Below, one piece after another: positions 31,760 through 44,527 of a stretch of DNA of 64,000 nucleotides. Position 1 is the first letter of the stretch. Every line of letters begins with the position of its first letter. The position numbers and the translations under genes are program-made. The DNA is taken from positions 19,389-83,388 of the forward strand of contig NZ_PKEK01000073.1 in the NCBI RefSeq assembly GCF_002863225.1, in the 5' to 3' direction. This stretch comes from Mycobacterium sp. GTDB lineage: Bacteria > Actinomycetota > Actinomycetes > Mycobacteriales > Mycobacteriaceae. Under the pieces are notes generated by a model. It was not told the origin of the DNA. It ran no database searches and saw nothing but the letters and a program-made list of their open reading frames with translations.

Positions 31760-32730
31760 CCCGGCACCTGCTGGCCGCCGGTGATCTGTCCCGCGACGAG
31801 GCCACCGCGATCCTCGACGACGCCGACCGCTTCGCGCAGGCGCTGGTCGGCCGTGAGGTGCGCAAGCTGCCGACACTGCGCGGTCGCACGGTGATCACGA
31901 TGTTCTACGAAAACTCCACCCGCACCCGGGTGTCCTTCGAAGTCGCCGGCAAGTGGATGAGCGCCGATGTGATCAACGTCAGCGCCGCCGGATCGTCGGT
32001 CGGCAAGGGCGAATCCCTGCGCGATACCGCGCTGACCCTGCGCGCCGCCGGCGCCGACGCGCTGATCATTCGGCACCCGGCTTCCGGTGCGGCACACCAG
32101 CTTGCGCACTGGACGGCCGGCGCGGACGACAGCGGACCCGCGGTGATCAACGCCGGTGACGGAACACACGAGCACCCCACCCAGGCGTTGCTCGACGCCC
32201 TGACCGTCCGGCAGCGACTCGGCGGCATCGAGGGCCGTCGCATCGTGATCGTCGGCGACATCCTGCACAGTCGGGTGGCCCGCTCCAACGTCATGCTGCT
32301 GCACACCCTGGGGGCCGAGGTCGTACTCGTCGCGCCGCCGACGCTGTTGCCGGTCGGCGTCACCGACTGGCCGGTGACGGTGTCACACGACCTGGATGCG
32401 GAACTGCCGGCCGCCGACGCGGTGCTGATGCTGCGGGTCCAGGCCGAGCGGATGAACGGCGGCTTCTTTCCTTCCACGCGCGAGTACTCGGTGCGCTACG
32501 GGCTGTCCGACCGGCGGCAGTCGATGCTTCCCGGTCACGCGATCGTGCTGCACCCCGGGCCGATGCTGCGCGGCATGGAAATCTCGTCGTCGGTGGCAGA
32601 CTCGTCGCAATCGGCTGTGCTGCAACAGGTCTCCAACGGAGTCCACGTTCGGATGGCAGTGTTGTTCCATCTGCTGGTCGGCACCGATTCGGCCGCCGCG
32701 GGGCTCTCCGGCAAAGGGGTGATGGCATGA
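31756..32730 (+). CDS. pyrB: Aspartate carbamoyltransferase catalytic subunit
   Basis: 324 aa. Condenses carbamoyl phosphate with aspartate. FYENSTRTRVSFE is the carbamoyl-phosphate signature STRTR, SSVGKGESLRDTALTL gives the mobile loop Ser/Lys, GDGTHEHPTQALLD the His-Pro-Thr-Gln motif, and LHPGPMLRG the aspartate-side Pro-Gly-Pro. No regulatory pyrI subunit is present in the window. Overlaps pyrR and pyrC by four bases each. Confidence 0.97.
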   Translation: MTRHLLAAGDLSRDEATAILDDADRFAQALVGREVRKLPTLRGRTVITMFYENSTRTRVSFEVAGKWMSADVINVSAAGSSVGKGESLRDTALTLRAAGADALIIRHPASGAAHQLAHWTAGADDSGPAVINAGDGTHEHPTQALLDALTVRQRLGGIEGRRIVIVGDILHSRVARSNVMLLHTLGAEVVLVAPPTLLPVGVTDWPVTVSHDLDAELPAADAVLMLRVQAERMNGGFFPSTREYSVRYGLSDRRQSMLPGHAIVLHPGPMLRGMEISSSVADSSQSAVLQQVSNGVHVRMAVLFHLLVGTDSAAAGLSGKGVMA

Positions 32731-34031
32731 GCGTCGTGCTGCGTGGCGTGCGGCTCTACGGCGAGGGAGACCCGGTCGACGTGCTGGTAGCCGACGGCCA
32801 GATCGCGGAGATCGGCTCGGGGCTGGCGAAGTCCGGAGGATTTCCAGAAGACACAGACGTCATCGATGCCACCGGCCAGGTGCTACTGCCCGGCTTCGTG
32901 GATTTGCACACCCATCTGCGTGAGCCCGGCCGCGAATATGCCGAGAACATCGAAACAGGTTCGGCCGCAGCCGCTCTCGGTGGCTTCACTGCCGTGTTCG
33001 CGATGGCGAACACCAACCCGGTCGCCGACAGCCCGGTGGTCACCGATCACGTGTGGCATCGCGGGCAGCAGGTCGGCCTGGTCGACGTCCATCCGGTGGG
33101 CGCCGTCACCGTCGGGCTGGCCGGAAAAGAGCTCACCGAGATGGGCATGATGGCCGCCGGAGCGGCCCAGGTTCGGATGTTCTCCGACGACGGCAAATGC
33201 GTCGATGACCCGTTGATCATGCGCCGCGCACTGGAATACGCCACCGGCCTTGGTGTGCTGATCGCTCAGCACGCCGAGGAGCCACGACTGACCGTCGGCG
33301 CGGTGGCGCACGAGGGTCCCACCGCGGCGAAGTTGGGACTGTCCGGTTGGCCCAGGGCCGCCGAAGAGTCGATCGTGGCCCGCGACGCCTTGCTGGCCCG
33401 CGATGCCGGCGCCCGCGTGCACATTTGTCACGCCTCCACCGCCGGCACCGTCGAGATCGTCAAATGGGCTAAGGCGCAAGGTATCTCAATCACGGCCGAA
33501 GTGACGCCGCATCACCTGCTGCTCGACGACAGCCGACTGGCCAGCTACGACGGCGTGAATCGGGTCAACCCGCCGTTGCGTGAGGCCGCCGACGCGGTCG
33601 CGTTGCGGCAGGCGCTGGCCGACGGTGTGATCGACTGCGTGGCCACCGATCATGCCCCGCACGCCGAGCACGAGAAGTGCGTCGAGTTCGCCGCCGCTCT
33701 GCCGGGGATGCTCGGCCTGCAGACCGCGCTGTCGGCGGTGGTGCAGGCGATGGTGGTCCCCGGCCTGCTCACCTGGCGCGGTGTCGCGACGGTGATGAGC
33801 GAAAACCCGGCTCGCATAGCAGGTTTGCCCGACCAGGGCCGGCCGCTGGAGATCGGGGAGCCGGCCAACCTGACCGTCGTCGACCCGGACGCCACCTGGA
33901 CCGTCACCGGTGCCGAATTCGCCAGCCGGTCGGCCAACACTCCCTACGAGACGATGACACTGCCGGCCACCGTGACCGCAACCCTGCTGCGCGGGAAGAT
34001 CACCGCGCGCGACGGAAAGAGCCCGGCATGA
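32727..34031 (+). CDS. pyrC: Dihydroorotase, class I
   Basis: 434 aa amidohydrolase. GFVDLHTHLREPGREY supplies the two metal-binding His residues of the HxH motif, VHICHASTAGTVE another His and CVATDHAPHAEHEK the catalytic Asp. In class I enzymes the bridging ligand is an Asp near the position of the usual carbamylated Lys (DDGKCVDDP). The stop overlaps the first micro-ORF of the MIRU-like element. Confidence 0.96.
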   Translation: MSVVLRGVRLYGEGDPVDVLVADGQIAEIGSGLAKSGGFPEDTDVIDATGQVLLPGFVDLHTHLREPGREYAENIETGSAAAALGGFTAVFAMANTNPVADSPVVTDHVWHRGQQVGLVDVHPVGAVTVGLAGKELTEMGMMAAGAAQVRMFSDDGKCVDDPLIMRRALEYATGLGVLIAQHAEEPRLTVGAVAHEGPTAAKLGLSGWPRAAEESIVARDALLARDAGARVHICHASTAGTVEIVKWAKAQGISITAEVTPHHLLLDDSRLASYDGVNRVNPPLREAADAVALRQALADGVIDCVATDHAPHAEHEKCVEFAAALPGMLGLQTALSAVVQAMVVPGLLTWRGVATVMSENPARIAGLPDQGRPLEIGEPANLTVVDPDATWTVTGAEFASRSANTPYETMTLPATVTATLLRGKITARDGKSPA

Positions 34032-34069
34032 ACCGCGCCGGCGGTCCCGGTGAGGAGCGGCGCTCATGA
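34028..34069 (+). CDS. MIRU micro-ORF 1 (13 aa)
   Basis: Encodes MNRAGGPGEERRS. Its ATG overlaps the pyrC stop and its TGA overlaps the start of the second micro-ORF, so a ribosome finishing pyrC could re-initiate here. GGTGAGGAG near its end is the ribosome site of the next frame. A functional peptide is unlikely; a coupling role is inferred. Confidence 0.45.
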   Translation: MNRAGGPGEERRS

Positions 34070-34119
34070 ATCGCGCCGGCGACAATGCGGGTGGTCCCGG
34101 TGAGGAGCGGCGCCCATGA
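34066..34119 (+). CDS. MIRU micro-ORF 2 (17 aa)
   Basis: Encodes MNRAGDNAGGPGEERRP, close to the peptide of M. tuberculosis MIRUs (NRAGDDAERSDEEERR as recalled). It starts in the stop of micro-ORF 1 and stops in the ATG of the Rv1382-like gene, so it forms the second link of a reinitiation relay. Confidence 0.45.
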   Translation: MNRAGDNAGGPGEERRP

Positions 34120-34628
34120 ACCAGGGGACCTGGGTCGCATCGCTGATCATGGCCGGGGTGGTCGTGCTGGTGATCGCGTTCATCATCCAGCTGATGTTGC
34201 GCGGCTGGCGTAAGCGTGCGGAGCGCCAGACCGAGTTGATCGGGACCCTGCCGGAGATCCCGGGTCAGGTCGGACCGGCGGCGATCACCACTCCCGGTGT
34301 TTACGTCGGTTGCACGATGGCGCCGGCCTGGAGCCAACGGATCACCGTCGGTGACCTCGGCTACCGCAGCAAGGCCGTGCTGACCCGCCACCCCGAAGGA
34401 ATTCTGGTGGAGCGCACCCGCGCACAACCGATCTGGATCCCGACCGAGTCGATCTCCGGAATCCGGACTGAGCATGTGATCGCCGGGAAGGTCGCCGCCC
34501 GCGACGGAATCCTGGCGATCCGGTGGCGACTGCCGTCAGGCGTCAAGATCGACACTGGATTTCGCGCCGACAACCGCGACGAATACAAGGGGTGGCTGCA
34601 GAGTTGGCCGGAAGGAGTCGCGCCGTGA
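34116..34628 (+). CDS. Membrane-anchored PH-like domain protein (Rv1382-like)
   Basis: 170 aa. One N-terminal TM helix (about residues 7-29), a basic stretch GWRKRAERQ, then a soluble beta-rich domain in which ITTPGVYVGCTMAP, EGILVERTRAQPIWIPTESI and GILAIRWRL suggest a PH-like barrel. Homologue of Rv1382, conserved in the mycobacterial pyr operon between pyrC and carA, but with no demonstrated role in pyrimidine synthesis. The start overlaps micro-ORF 2; the stop overlaps the carA start. Confidence 0.82.
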   Translation: MNQGTWVASLIMAGVVVLVIAFIIQLMLRGWRKRAERQTELIGTLPEIPGQVGPAAITTPGVYVGCTMAPAWSQRITVGDLGYRSKAVLTRHPEGILVERTRAQPIWIPTESISGIRTEHVIAGKVAARDGILAIRWRLPSGVKIDTGFRADNRDEYKGWLQSWPEGVAP

Positions 34629-35740
34629 AGGCGATGCTGGTTCTTGATGACGGTCGGACTTTCACCGGAACGGCGTTCGGTGCAGTTGGCCAAACACTTG
34701 GCGAGGCAGTCTTTTCCACTGCCATGTCCGGATATCAGGAGACGCTGACCGACCCCAGCTACCACCGACAGATCGTGGTGGCGACCGCACCGCAGATCGG
34801 CAACACCGGTTGGAACAGCGAGGACGCCGAAAGCCGCGGCGACAAGATCTGGGTCGCCGGTTACGCGGTCCGCGACCCGTCTCCGCGGGTGTCGAACTGG
34901 CGCGCCACCGGAACTCTGGAAGACGAACTGACCCGCCAGAACATCGTCGGGATCGCCGGCATCGACACCCGCGCGGTGGTCCGGCACCTGCGCAGCCGTG
35001 GATCGATGAAGGCGGGTGTGTTCTCCGGTGAAGCGCTGGCCTCGCCAGAGGAGTTGACCGAGCGGGTCCGCGGGCAGCAGCCGATGCTGGGTGCCGACCT
35101 GGCCGGTCAGGTCAGCACCCCCGATGCCTACTTCGTGGAATCCGAAGGGCCGCAGCGGTTCACCGTCGCGGCAATCGATCTCGGCATCAAGACCAACACA
35201 CCGCGCAACTTCGCCCGCCGCGGCGTACGAACCCGCGTGTTGCCCTCGTCGGCGACCTTCGACCAGATCGCCGAACTCAAGCCCGACGGTGTCTTCCTGT
35301 CCAACGGCCCGGGTGACCCCGCGACCGCCGACCACATCGTCGCGGTGACGCGCGAAGTGCTCGGTGCCGGAATCCCGTTGTTCGGGATCTGTTTCGGCAA
35401 CCAGATCCTGGGCCGCGCACTCGGCCTGTCGACCTACAAGATGACCTTCGGTCACCGGGGCATCAACATCCCGGTGCTGGACCATGCGACCGGACGGGTC
35501 GCGGTCACCGCCCAGAACCACGGGTTCGCGCTGGAAGGGGAGGCGGGCCAGCGCTTCGACACCCCGTTCGGTGCCGCGGTGGTCAGCCATACCTGCGCCA
35601 ACGACGGGGTTGTCGAAGGTGTCAAACTGGTTGACGGTCGGGCCTTTTCGGTGCAGTACCACCCGGAGGCCGCGGCCGGTCCGCACGATGCGGAGTACTT
35701 GTTCGACCAATTCGTCGATTTGATGGGCGGTCACCAATGA
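34625..35740 (+). CDS. carA: Carbamoyl-phosphate synthase small (glutaminase) subunit
   Basis: 371 aa. Hydrolyses glutamine and channels ammonia to CarB. The N-terminal domain opens AMLVLDDGRTFTGTAFGA; the class I glutaminase triad is in LFGICFGNQILGRALG (Cys) and QYHPEAAAGPHDAEYLF (His, Glu). GTG 34625 overlaps the previous stop, and the longer upstream frame is inside that gene. An unusual 93-nt gap separates it from carB. Confidence 0.96.
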   Translation: MKAMLVLDDGRTFTGTAFGAVGQTLGEAVFSTAMSGYQETLTDPSYHRQIVVATAPQIGNTGWNSEDAESRGDKIWVAGYAVRDPSPRVSNWRATGTLEDELTRQNIVGIAGIDTRAVVRHLRSRGSMKAGVFSGEALASPEELTERVRGQQPMLGADLAGQVSTPDAYFVESEGPQRFTVAAIDLGIKTNTPRNFARRGVRTRVLPSSATFDQIAELKPDGVFLSNGPGDPATADHIVAVTREVLGAGIPLFGICFGNQILGRALGLSTYKMTFGHRGINIPVLDHATGRVAVTAQNHGFALEGEAGQRFDTPFGAAVVSHTCANDGVVEGVKLVDGRAFSVQYHPEAAAGPHDAEYLFDQFVDLMGGHQ

Positions 35741-35759
35741 GCGCCACCCCGGCGAGGGT

Positions 35760-35804
35760 GCGTGTCGGTACACCGACACGCCGTCACAGCTGCACAACGG
35801 TGCA
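35760..35804. other. Two hairpins in the carA-carB gap
   Basis: GCGTGTCGGT-AC-ACCGACACGC (35760-35781) is a perfect 10-bp inverted repeat, and TGCAC-AACG-GTGCA (35791-35804) is a second one with a tetraloop. They occupy the only structured gap in an operon whose other genes overlap. They could be an mRNA processing or partial termination site that sets the carA:carB ratio, or a palindromic protein site. Confidence 0.5.
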
Positions 35805-35833
35805 TGCTCGCGCCCTGATTGGAGAGGCAAGGA

Positions 35834-39181
<3,348 letters not shown>

Positions 39182-39183
39182 TC

Positions 39184-39999
39184 ATGCCCGGGTTCGGCGC
39201 CCGGCTGGCCGACGCGATATCCCGGCGCGGGCCGTTGTGTCTGGGTATCGACCCGCATCCCGAACTGCTGCAGGCGTGGGGTCTGCCGGTCAGCGCCGGC
39301 GGCCTGGCCGAGTTCTCCGACATCTGCGTCGCGGCCTACGCCGATTTCGCCGTCGTCAAACCCCAGGTGGCGTTCTTCGAGACCTACGGCGCCGCGGGCT
39401 ACGCCGTGCTGGAGCGCACCATCGCCGCCTTGCGTGCGGCGGGCGTGCTGGTGCTGGCCGACGCCAAGCGTGGCGACATCGGATCGACCATGGCGGCTTA
39501 CGCGGCGGCCTGGACCGGCGACTCGCCGCTGTCGTCCGACGCGGTCACCGCCTCGCCGTATCTGGGCTTCGGCTCGTTGCAGCCGCTGCTGGACAGCGCC
39601 GCAGCGGGCGGCACCGGGGTGTTCGTCCTGGCGGCGACGTCCAACCCGGAGGGCGCCGGCGTGCAGCGCGCGGAGATCGGCGGCGTCTCGGTGGCGCAGT
39701 CGATCGTCGACCACGCCGCCGCCAGCAACCGGGCCCTGGGCTCCGGCACCGTGGGCGTCGTGGTCGGAGCCACCTTGACCGCGGTGCCCGACGTCAGCGG
39801 GCTCGACGGCCCGGTCCTGGTACCCGGTGTCGGCTTCCAGGGTGGGCGGCCTGATGCCCTCAGCGGCCTCGGTGGGGCCGTTTCCGGGCAGCTGTTGCCC
39901 GCGGTGTCGCGGGAGGTGCTGCGGGACGGTCCGGACGTGGCAGCCGTTCGCGCGGCCGGTGAGCGCATGCGCGACGCGGTGGCTCACCTGGCTCGCTGA
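39184..39999 (+). CDS. pyrF: Orotidine-5'-phosphate decarboxylase, actinobacterial type
   Basis: 271 aa. Forms UMP. GPLCLGIDPHPELLQAWG is the group 2 start, FAVVKPQVAFFE binds orotate phosphate and VLADAKRGDIGSTM holds the catalytic Asp-Lys-Asp array in the longer actinobacterial form. The start follows the carB stop by two bases. Last gene of the pyr operon. Confidence 0.96.
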   Translation: MPGFGARLADAISRRGPLCLGIDPHPELLQAWGLPVSAGGLAEFSDICVAAYADFAVVKPQVAFFETYGAAGYAVLERTIAALRAAGVLVLADAKRGDIGSTMAAYAAAWTGDSPLSSDAVTASPYLGFGSLQPLLDSAAAGGTGVFVLAATSNPEGAGVQRAEIGGVSVAQSIVDHAAASNRALGSGTVGVVVGATLTAVPDVSGLDGPVLVPGVGFQGGRPDALSGLGGAVSGQLLPAVSREVLRDGPDVAAVRAAGERMRDAVAHLAR

Positions 40000-40430
40000 A
40001 CCGGTTGGGGCGATCTACGACACGACGTCGTTCACTTTCGAGCCCCGGTCCAGGTGTGCGGCGACACGCGCGACACGCCGCGACGATCGCGATCCGGCCA
40101 GAATTCGCTTTTCGCCCGGTCTCGAGTGGATCGGGCGGTGGGCTTCGCGATCACCCAGCGGCACTGCCTGCTGTGGCAAAAGTGCAGGTGAAAGCAATTT
40201 TGCCACGGTGGAGGGGATCGCCCGAGCGCGGTGAAGGCCCGGTCGGCGGACCCTGTGCCGAGCACCCTGGAGGTGCGTTCTCGACGCCATAAGCTGCGTC
40301 TTTGTAGCTTCAACCAGGGGGGCGGGTTAGATTTCGTCTGAAGGCGTGGGTACGGTCGTCACCGCTGGCTGGACTACCTGGCCGAGACAAACAAAGATCG
40401 ATATTTGTTGCTGATTGATACGGAGGAATC
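40000..40430. other. 431-base gene-free stretch between pyrF and mihF
   Basis: No open frame here shows coding character. It holds a hairpin at 40173-40206, a low-G+C segment near 40380-40410 with AACAAA-N8-TTTGTT (40390-40409), and the mihF ribosome site CGGAGGAATC. The M. tuberculosis PE15/PPE20 genes that occupy this place are absent without visible remnant. A long mihF leader is likely. Confidence 0.6.
40173..40206. terminator. Hairpin downstream of pyrF
   Basis: GTGGCAAAA and TTTTGCCAC form a perfect 9-bp stem around a 16-nt loop in which a GC pair may add further pairing. It lies about 170 nt after pyrF and upstream of the mihF leader, so it may end the pyr transcript. Confidence 0.5.
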
Positions 40431-40748
40431 GTGGCCCTTCCCCAGTTGACCGACGAGCAGCGCGCGGCAGCGTTGGAGAAGGCTGCCGCCGCACGTCGAG
40501 CGCGAGCCGAGCTCAAAGACCGGCTGAAGCGTGGCGGCACCAATCTCAAGCAGGTGCTCAAGGATGCCGAGACCGACGAGGTCTTGGGCAAGATGAAAGT
40601 TTCCGCGCTGCTGGAGGCATTGCCGAAGGTGGGCAAGGTCAAGGCGCAGGAAATCATGACCGAGCTGGAAATCGCCCCGACCCGCCGCCTGCGCGGTCTC
40701 GGCGACCGTCAGCGCAAGGCCCTGCTGGAAAAGTTCGACTTTTCTTAA
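40431..40748 (+). CDS. mihF: Mycobacterial integration host factor mIHF
   Basis: 105 aa nucleoid protein, essential in mycobacteria, first known as the host factor for phage L5 integration. It opens ALPQLTDEQRAAALEKAAAARR, has the central KVSALLEALPKVGKVKAQEIMTELEIAPTRRLRGLG helix-two-turn-helix DNA-binding core and ends RKALLEKFDFS. GTG at 40431 has GGAGGAATC upstream and gives the 105-residue form rather than longer annotated versions. Leads into gmk and rpoZ. Confidence 0.95.
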   Translation: MALPQLTDEQRAAALEKAAAARRARAELKDRLKRGGTNLKQVLKDAETDEVLGKMKVSALLEALPKVGKVKAQEIMTELEIAPTRRLRGLGDRQRKALLEKFDFS

Positions 40749-40788
40749 GCCCGGCGACGATGCAGGCCGTCAGGCCTGGCCAGGCGTC

Positions 40789-40816
40789 GGACGGTTGGGT
40801 GATTCGACGACCGTCC
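40789..40816. other. Hairpin in the mihF-gmk gap
   Basis: GGACGGT and ACCGTCC, 7 bp with a 14-nt loop; a further CAGGCC-N4-GGCCTG lies at 40763-40778. The 109-base gap has no gene. These may moderate read-through from the abundant mihF transcript. Confidence 0.4.
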
Positions 40817-40857
40817 GCACGGCCTGAGGGAGAGCCGGGCATCTTCCGGGAGAGTCG

Positions 40858-41454
40858 TTGATCACCGACGGGGGACCGGTCGGCACGGGACGAGTGATCG
40901 TGCTGTCCGGTCCGTCCGCGGTGGGCAAGTCAACATTGGTCCGCTGCCTTCGCGAGCGGATACCAGATCTGCATTTCAGCGTTTCGGCGACCACCCGGGC
41001 TCCTCGGCCTGGTGAGGTCGACGGCGTCGACTATCACTTCGTGTCGCAGGACCGCTTCCAGGACCTGATCGACAGTGGTTCCCTGCTCGAATGGGCTGAA
41101 ATTCACGGCGGTCTGCACCGGTCCGGCACGGTGGCCGCCCCGGTCCGTGCGGCGGTGAGCGCCGGGCACCCGGTCCTGATCGAGGTCGACTTGGCCGGCG
41201 CCCGCGCGGTCAAACTGGCTATGCCCGAGGCGATCTCCGTGTTCGTCGCCCCGCCCAGCTGGGAGGCGCTGGAGGCCCGGCTGATCGGCCGCGGCACCGA
41301 GACACCCGAGGTGATCGAGCGTCGACTGGCCACCGCCCGCACCGAATTGGCGGCTCAGCACGACTTCGACGAAGTGGTCGTGAATCGTCAATTGGAAACA
41401 GCGTGCTCAGAATTGGTATCATTGCTGGTCGGACCCGCGCCGCAGACGGCGTGA
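40858..41454 (+). CDS. gmk: Guanylate kinase
   Basis: 198 aa. Phosphorylates GMP to GDP. P-loop VLSGPSAVGKSTLVR, GMP-binding SATTRAPRPGEVDGVDYHFVS and the lid region RLIGRGTETPEVIERRLATAR are intact. The start appears to be TTG at 40858 after GGGAGAG; the next candidate, an in-frame GTG at the VIVLSGPSA strand, would cut off the N-terminal residues found in relatives. The unusual start may lower translation. Confidence 0.93.
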   Translation: MITDGGPVGTGRVIVLSGPSAVGKSTLVRCLRERIPDLHFSVSATTRAPRPGEVDGVDYHFVSQDRFQDLIDSGSLLEWAEIHGGLHRSGTVAAPVRAAVSAGHPVLIEVDLAGARAVKLAMPEAISVFVAPPSWEALEARLIGRGTETPEVIERRLATARTELAAQHDFDEVVVNRQLETACSELVSLLVGPAPQTA

Positions 41455-41518
41455 TCTTCCAACCGGACTCGATTCGAGAATTTTCGCAGATCGCTATATG
41501 CCGCCAGGAGAATATTTA

Positions 41519-41845
41519 GTGAGTAGCTCGCAGACCGACGCTTCGTTAGCCGCCGTCCCAGACCAGTTCGACCCGTCAGCCGGTGGGATCGGCGCGTACG
41601 ACACGCCGCTGGGTATCACCAACCCGCCCATCGACGAGCTGCTGGCGCGGGTATCGAGCAAGTACGCCCTGGTGATCTACGCCGCCAAGCGCGCCCGCCA
41701 GATCAACGACTACTACAACCAGCTGGGCGAGGGCATCCTCGAGTATGTCGGCCCGCTGGTCGAGCCGGGCTTGCAGGAGAAGCCGCTGTCGATCGCCATG
41801 CGCGAGATCCACAGCGACCTGCTCGAGCACACCGAAGGCGAGTAG
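41519..41845 (+). CDS. rpoZ: RNA polymerase omega subunit
   Basis: 108 aa. Wraps the C-terminus of beta-prime and helps assembly. The stretch LGITNPPIDELLARVSSKYALVIYAAKRARQIN and the closing SIAMREIHSDLLEHTEGE are typical of mycobacterial omega. GTG 41519 with AGGAG nine bases upstream gives the family N-terminus (SSSQTDASLAAVPDQF); an ATG at 41498 would place that ribosome site inside the gene. Confidence 0.95.
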   Translation: MSSSQTDASLAAVPDQFDPSAGGIGAYDTPLGITNPPIDELLARVSSKYALVIYAAKRARQINDYYNQLGEGILEYVGPLVEPGLQEKPLSIAMREIHSDLLEHTEGE

Positions 41846-41866
41846 CGGGATCGGGGCGGGCCTGCT

Positions 41867-43156
41867 GTGACCGGCTCAGGGAGCCCGACGGGCGAGCCGA
41901 CGGACCGTAAGCGGATCGTCGTCGGCGTCGCCGGGGGCATCGCCGCGTACAAGGCCGCCACCGTCGTTCGTCAACTCACCGAGGCCGGCCACCAGGTTCG
42001 CGTCATCCCCACCGAGTCCGCGCTGAAATTCGTCGGCGCCGCGACTTTCGAAGCGCTGTCCGGCCAGCCGGTGCAGACCGGGGTGTTCGACAACGTTGCG
42101 CAGGTGCCGCACGTCACGATCGGGCAAGCCGCCGACCTCGTCGTCATCGCCCCGGCCACCGCGGACCTGTTGGCCCGGGCCACCCACGGCCGTGCCGACG
42201 ACCTGCTGACCGCAACGCTGCTGACCGCACGATGTCCGGTGCTGTTCGCCCCGGCCATGCACACCGAGATGTGGCAGCACCCCGCCACCGTCGACAACGT
42301 CGCCACGCTCCGCCGCCGCGGTGCGATCGTGCTCGAACCGGCGTCCGGCCGGCTGACGGGGGAGGACAGCGGTGCGGGCCGGCTGCCCGAAGCCGGAGAG
42401 ATCACCACCTTCGCGAAGCTGCTGTTGGACCGTCACGACGCCATGCCCTACGACCTGGCCGGCGTCAAACTCCTGGTGACCGCCGGTGGCACCCGCGAGC
42501 CGATCGACCCCGTCCGCTTCATCGGCAACCGCAGCTCGGGCAAGCAGGGTTATGCGCTGGCCCGGGTCGCCGCCCAGCGCGGCGCTGAAGTCACTTTGAT
42601 CGCCGGGCACACGGCCGGGCTGATCGACCCGGCCGGCGTCGACGTCGTGCACATCAGCACCGCGCAGCAACTGCGTGACGCGGTGTCCAAACACGCGCCC
42701 GACTTCCACGTCCTGGCGATGGCGGCAGCGGTCGCCGATTTCCGCCCCACCCATGTCGCAACCGCGAAGATTAAAAAGGTCGCCTCCGACGACTCGGCGC
42801 CGCGAATCGACCTGATTCGCAACGACGACGTGCTCGCGGCGACCGTACAGGCGCGCAGCGCGGGCCAGCTGCCGAACATGCGGGCCATCGTCGGCTTCGC
42901 AGCCGAGACCGGCGACGCCAACGGTGACGTGCTGTTTCATGCGCGGGCCAAGTTGCGGCGCAAGGGATGCGACCTTCTGGTCGTCAACGCGGTCGGCGAC
43001 GGCAAGGCCTTCGAGGTGGACAACAACGACGGCTGGCTGCTGGCGGCCGACGGAACCGAGTCGGCGCTGCAACCCGGGTCGAAGACTTTGATGGCCAGCC
43101 GTATCGTTGACGCGATCGCCACGTTCCTGCAGCGGGGTGCCGAGGAAGCCACCTAG
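41867..43156 (+). CDS. coaBC: Bifunctional phosphopantothenoylcysteine decarboxylase / synthetase
   Basis: 429 aa. The N-terminal FMN-dependent decarboxylase (CoaC, about 1-190) shows GVAGGIAAYKAATVVRQL, the active-site His in PHVTIGQAADLVVIAPATAD and the substrate clamp FAPAMHTEMWQHP. The C-terminal CTP-dependent synthetase (CoaB) begins VKLLVTAGGTREPIDPVRFIGNRSSGKQG. Two steps of coenzyme A synthesis. GTG start, 21 nt after rpoZ. Confidence 0.95.
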   Translation: MTGSGSPTGEPTDRKRIVVGVAGGIAAYKAATVVRQLTEAGHQVRVIPTESALKFVGAATFEALSGQPVQTGVFDNVAQVPHVTIGQAADLVVIAPATADLLARATHGRADDLLTATLLTARCPVLFAPAMHTEMWQHPATVDNVATLRRRGAIVLEPASGRLTGEDSGAGRLPEAGEITTFAKLLLDRHDAMPYDLAGVKLLVTAGGTREPIDPVRFIGNRSSGKQGYALARVAAQRGAEVTLIAGHTAGLIDPAGVDVVHISTAQQLRDAVSKHAPDFHVLAMAAAVADFRPTHVATAKIKKVASDDSAPRIDLIRNDDVLAATVQARSAGQLPNMRAIVGFAAETGDANGDVLFHARAKLRRKGCDLLVVNAVGDGKAFEVDNNDGWLLAADGTESALQPGSKTLMASRIVDAIATFLQRGAEEAT

Positions 43157-43214
43157 ACGCGACGCGGCTTCTGATGCGCCACGGATCGGTCGGTAACATG
43201 TACCAGCCTGGCGA

Positions 43215-43220
43215 TATAAT
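43215..43220 (+). promoter_or_regulatory. Consensus -10 box of metK
   Basis: TATAAT, a perfect sigma-A -10 hexamer, in a low-G+C pocket 45 nt before the metK start. No good -35 element is at the right distance. The leader of about 38 nt is too short for a SAM riboswitch. Confidence 0.6.
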
Positions 43221-43264
43221 TTGCCTAACTAACGTTTTTCCACATGCCTTGAAAGGGAGAGAGT

Positions 43265-44476
<1,212 letters not shown>

Positions 44477-44487
44477 TTTCCTTCGCG

Positions 44488-44523
44488 AAAGCCCCCGCCA
44501 CGCTGGTGCGTGCGGGGGCTTTT
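44488..44523. terminator. Bidirectional intrinsic terminator after metK
   Basis: AAAGCCCCCGC and GCGGGGGCTTT form the stem, with further inner pairing of CGC/GCG around a TGGT loop, and a TTTT run at the 3' end. The matching AAA on the 5' side makes it work on the other strand too, where the monooxygenase gene ends five bases away. Confidence 0.9.
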
Positions 44524-44527
44524 CGCA

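Larger units (their letters stand above)
34028..34119 (+). repeat. MIRU-like element, two tandem units between pyrC and the Rv1382-like gene
   Basis: Two units, 34028-34065 (38 bp) and 34066-34115 (50 bp), each run from an ATGAAYCGCGCCGGCG start to GGTCCCGGTGAGGAGCGGCGCYC, and the next start codon follows immediately. The encoded peptides (MNRAG...GPGEERRS/P) and the ATGA overlaps at both ends match mycobacterial interspersed repetitive units as known from M. tuberculosis operons. The first unit lacks a 12-bp segment, GACAATGCGGGT. Confidence 0.8.

Noticed and set aside
43221..43264. SAM riboswitch in front of metK
   Set aside because: The leader after the TATAAT box is only about 38 nt, too short for any known SAM aptamer.
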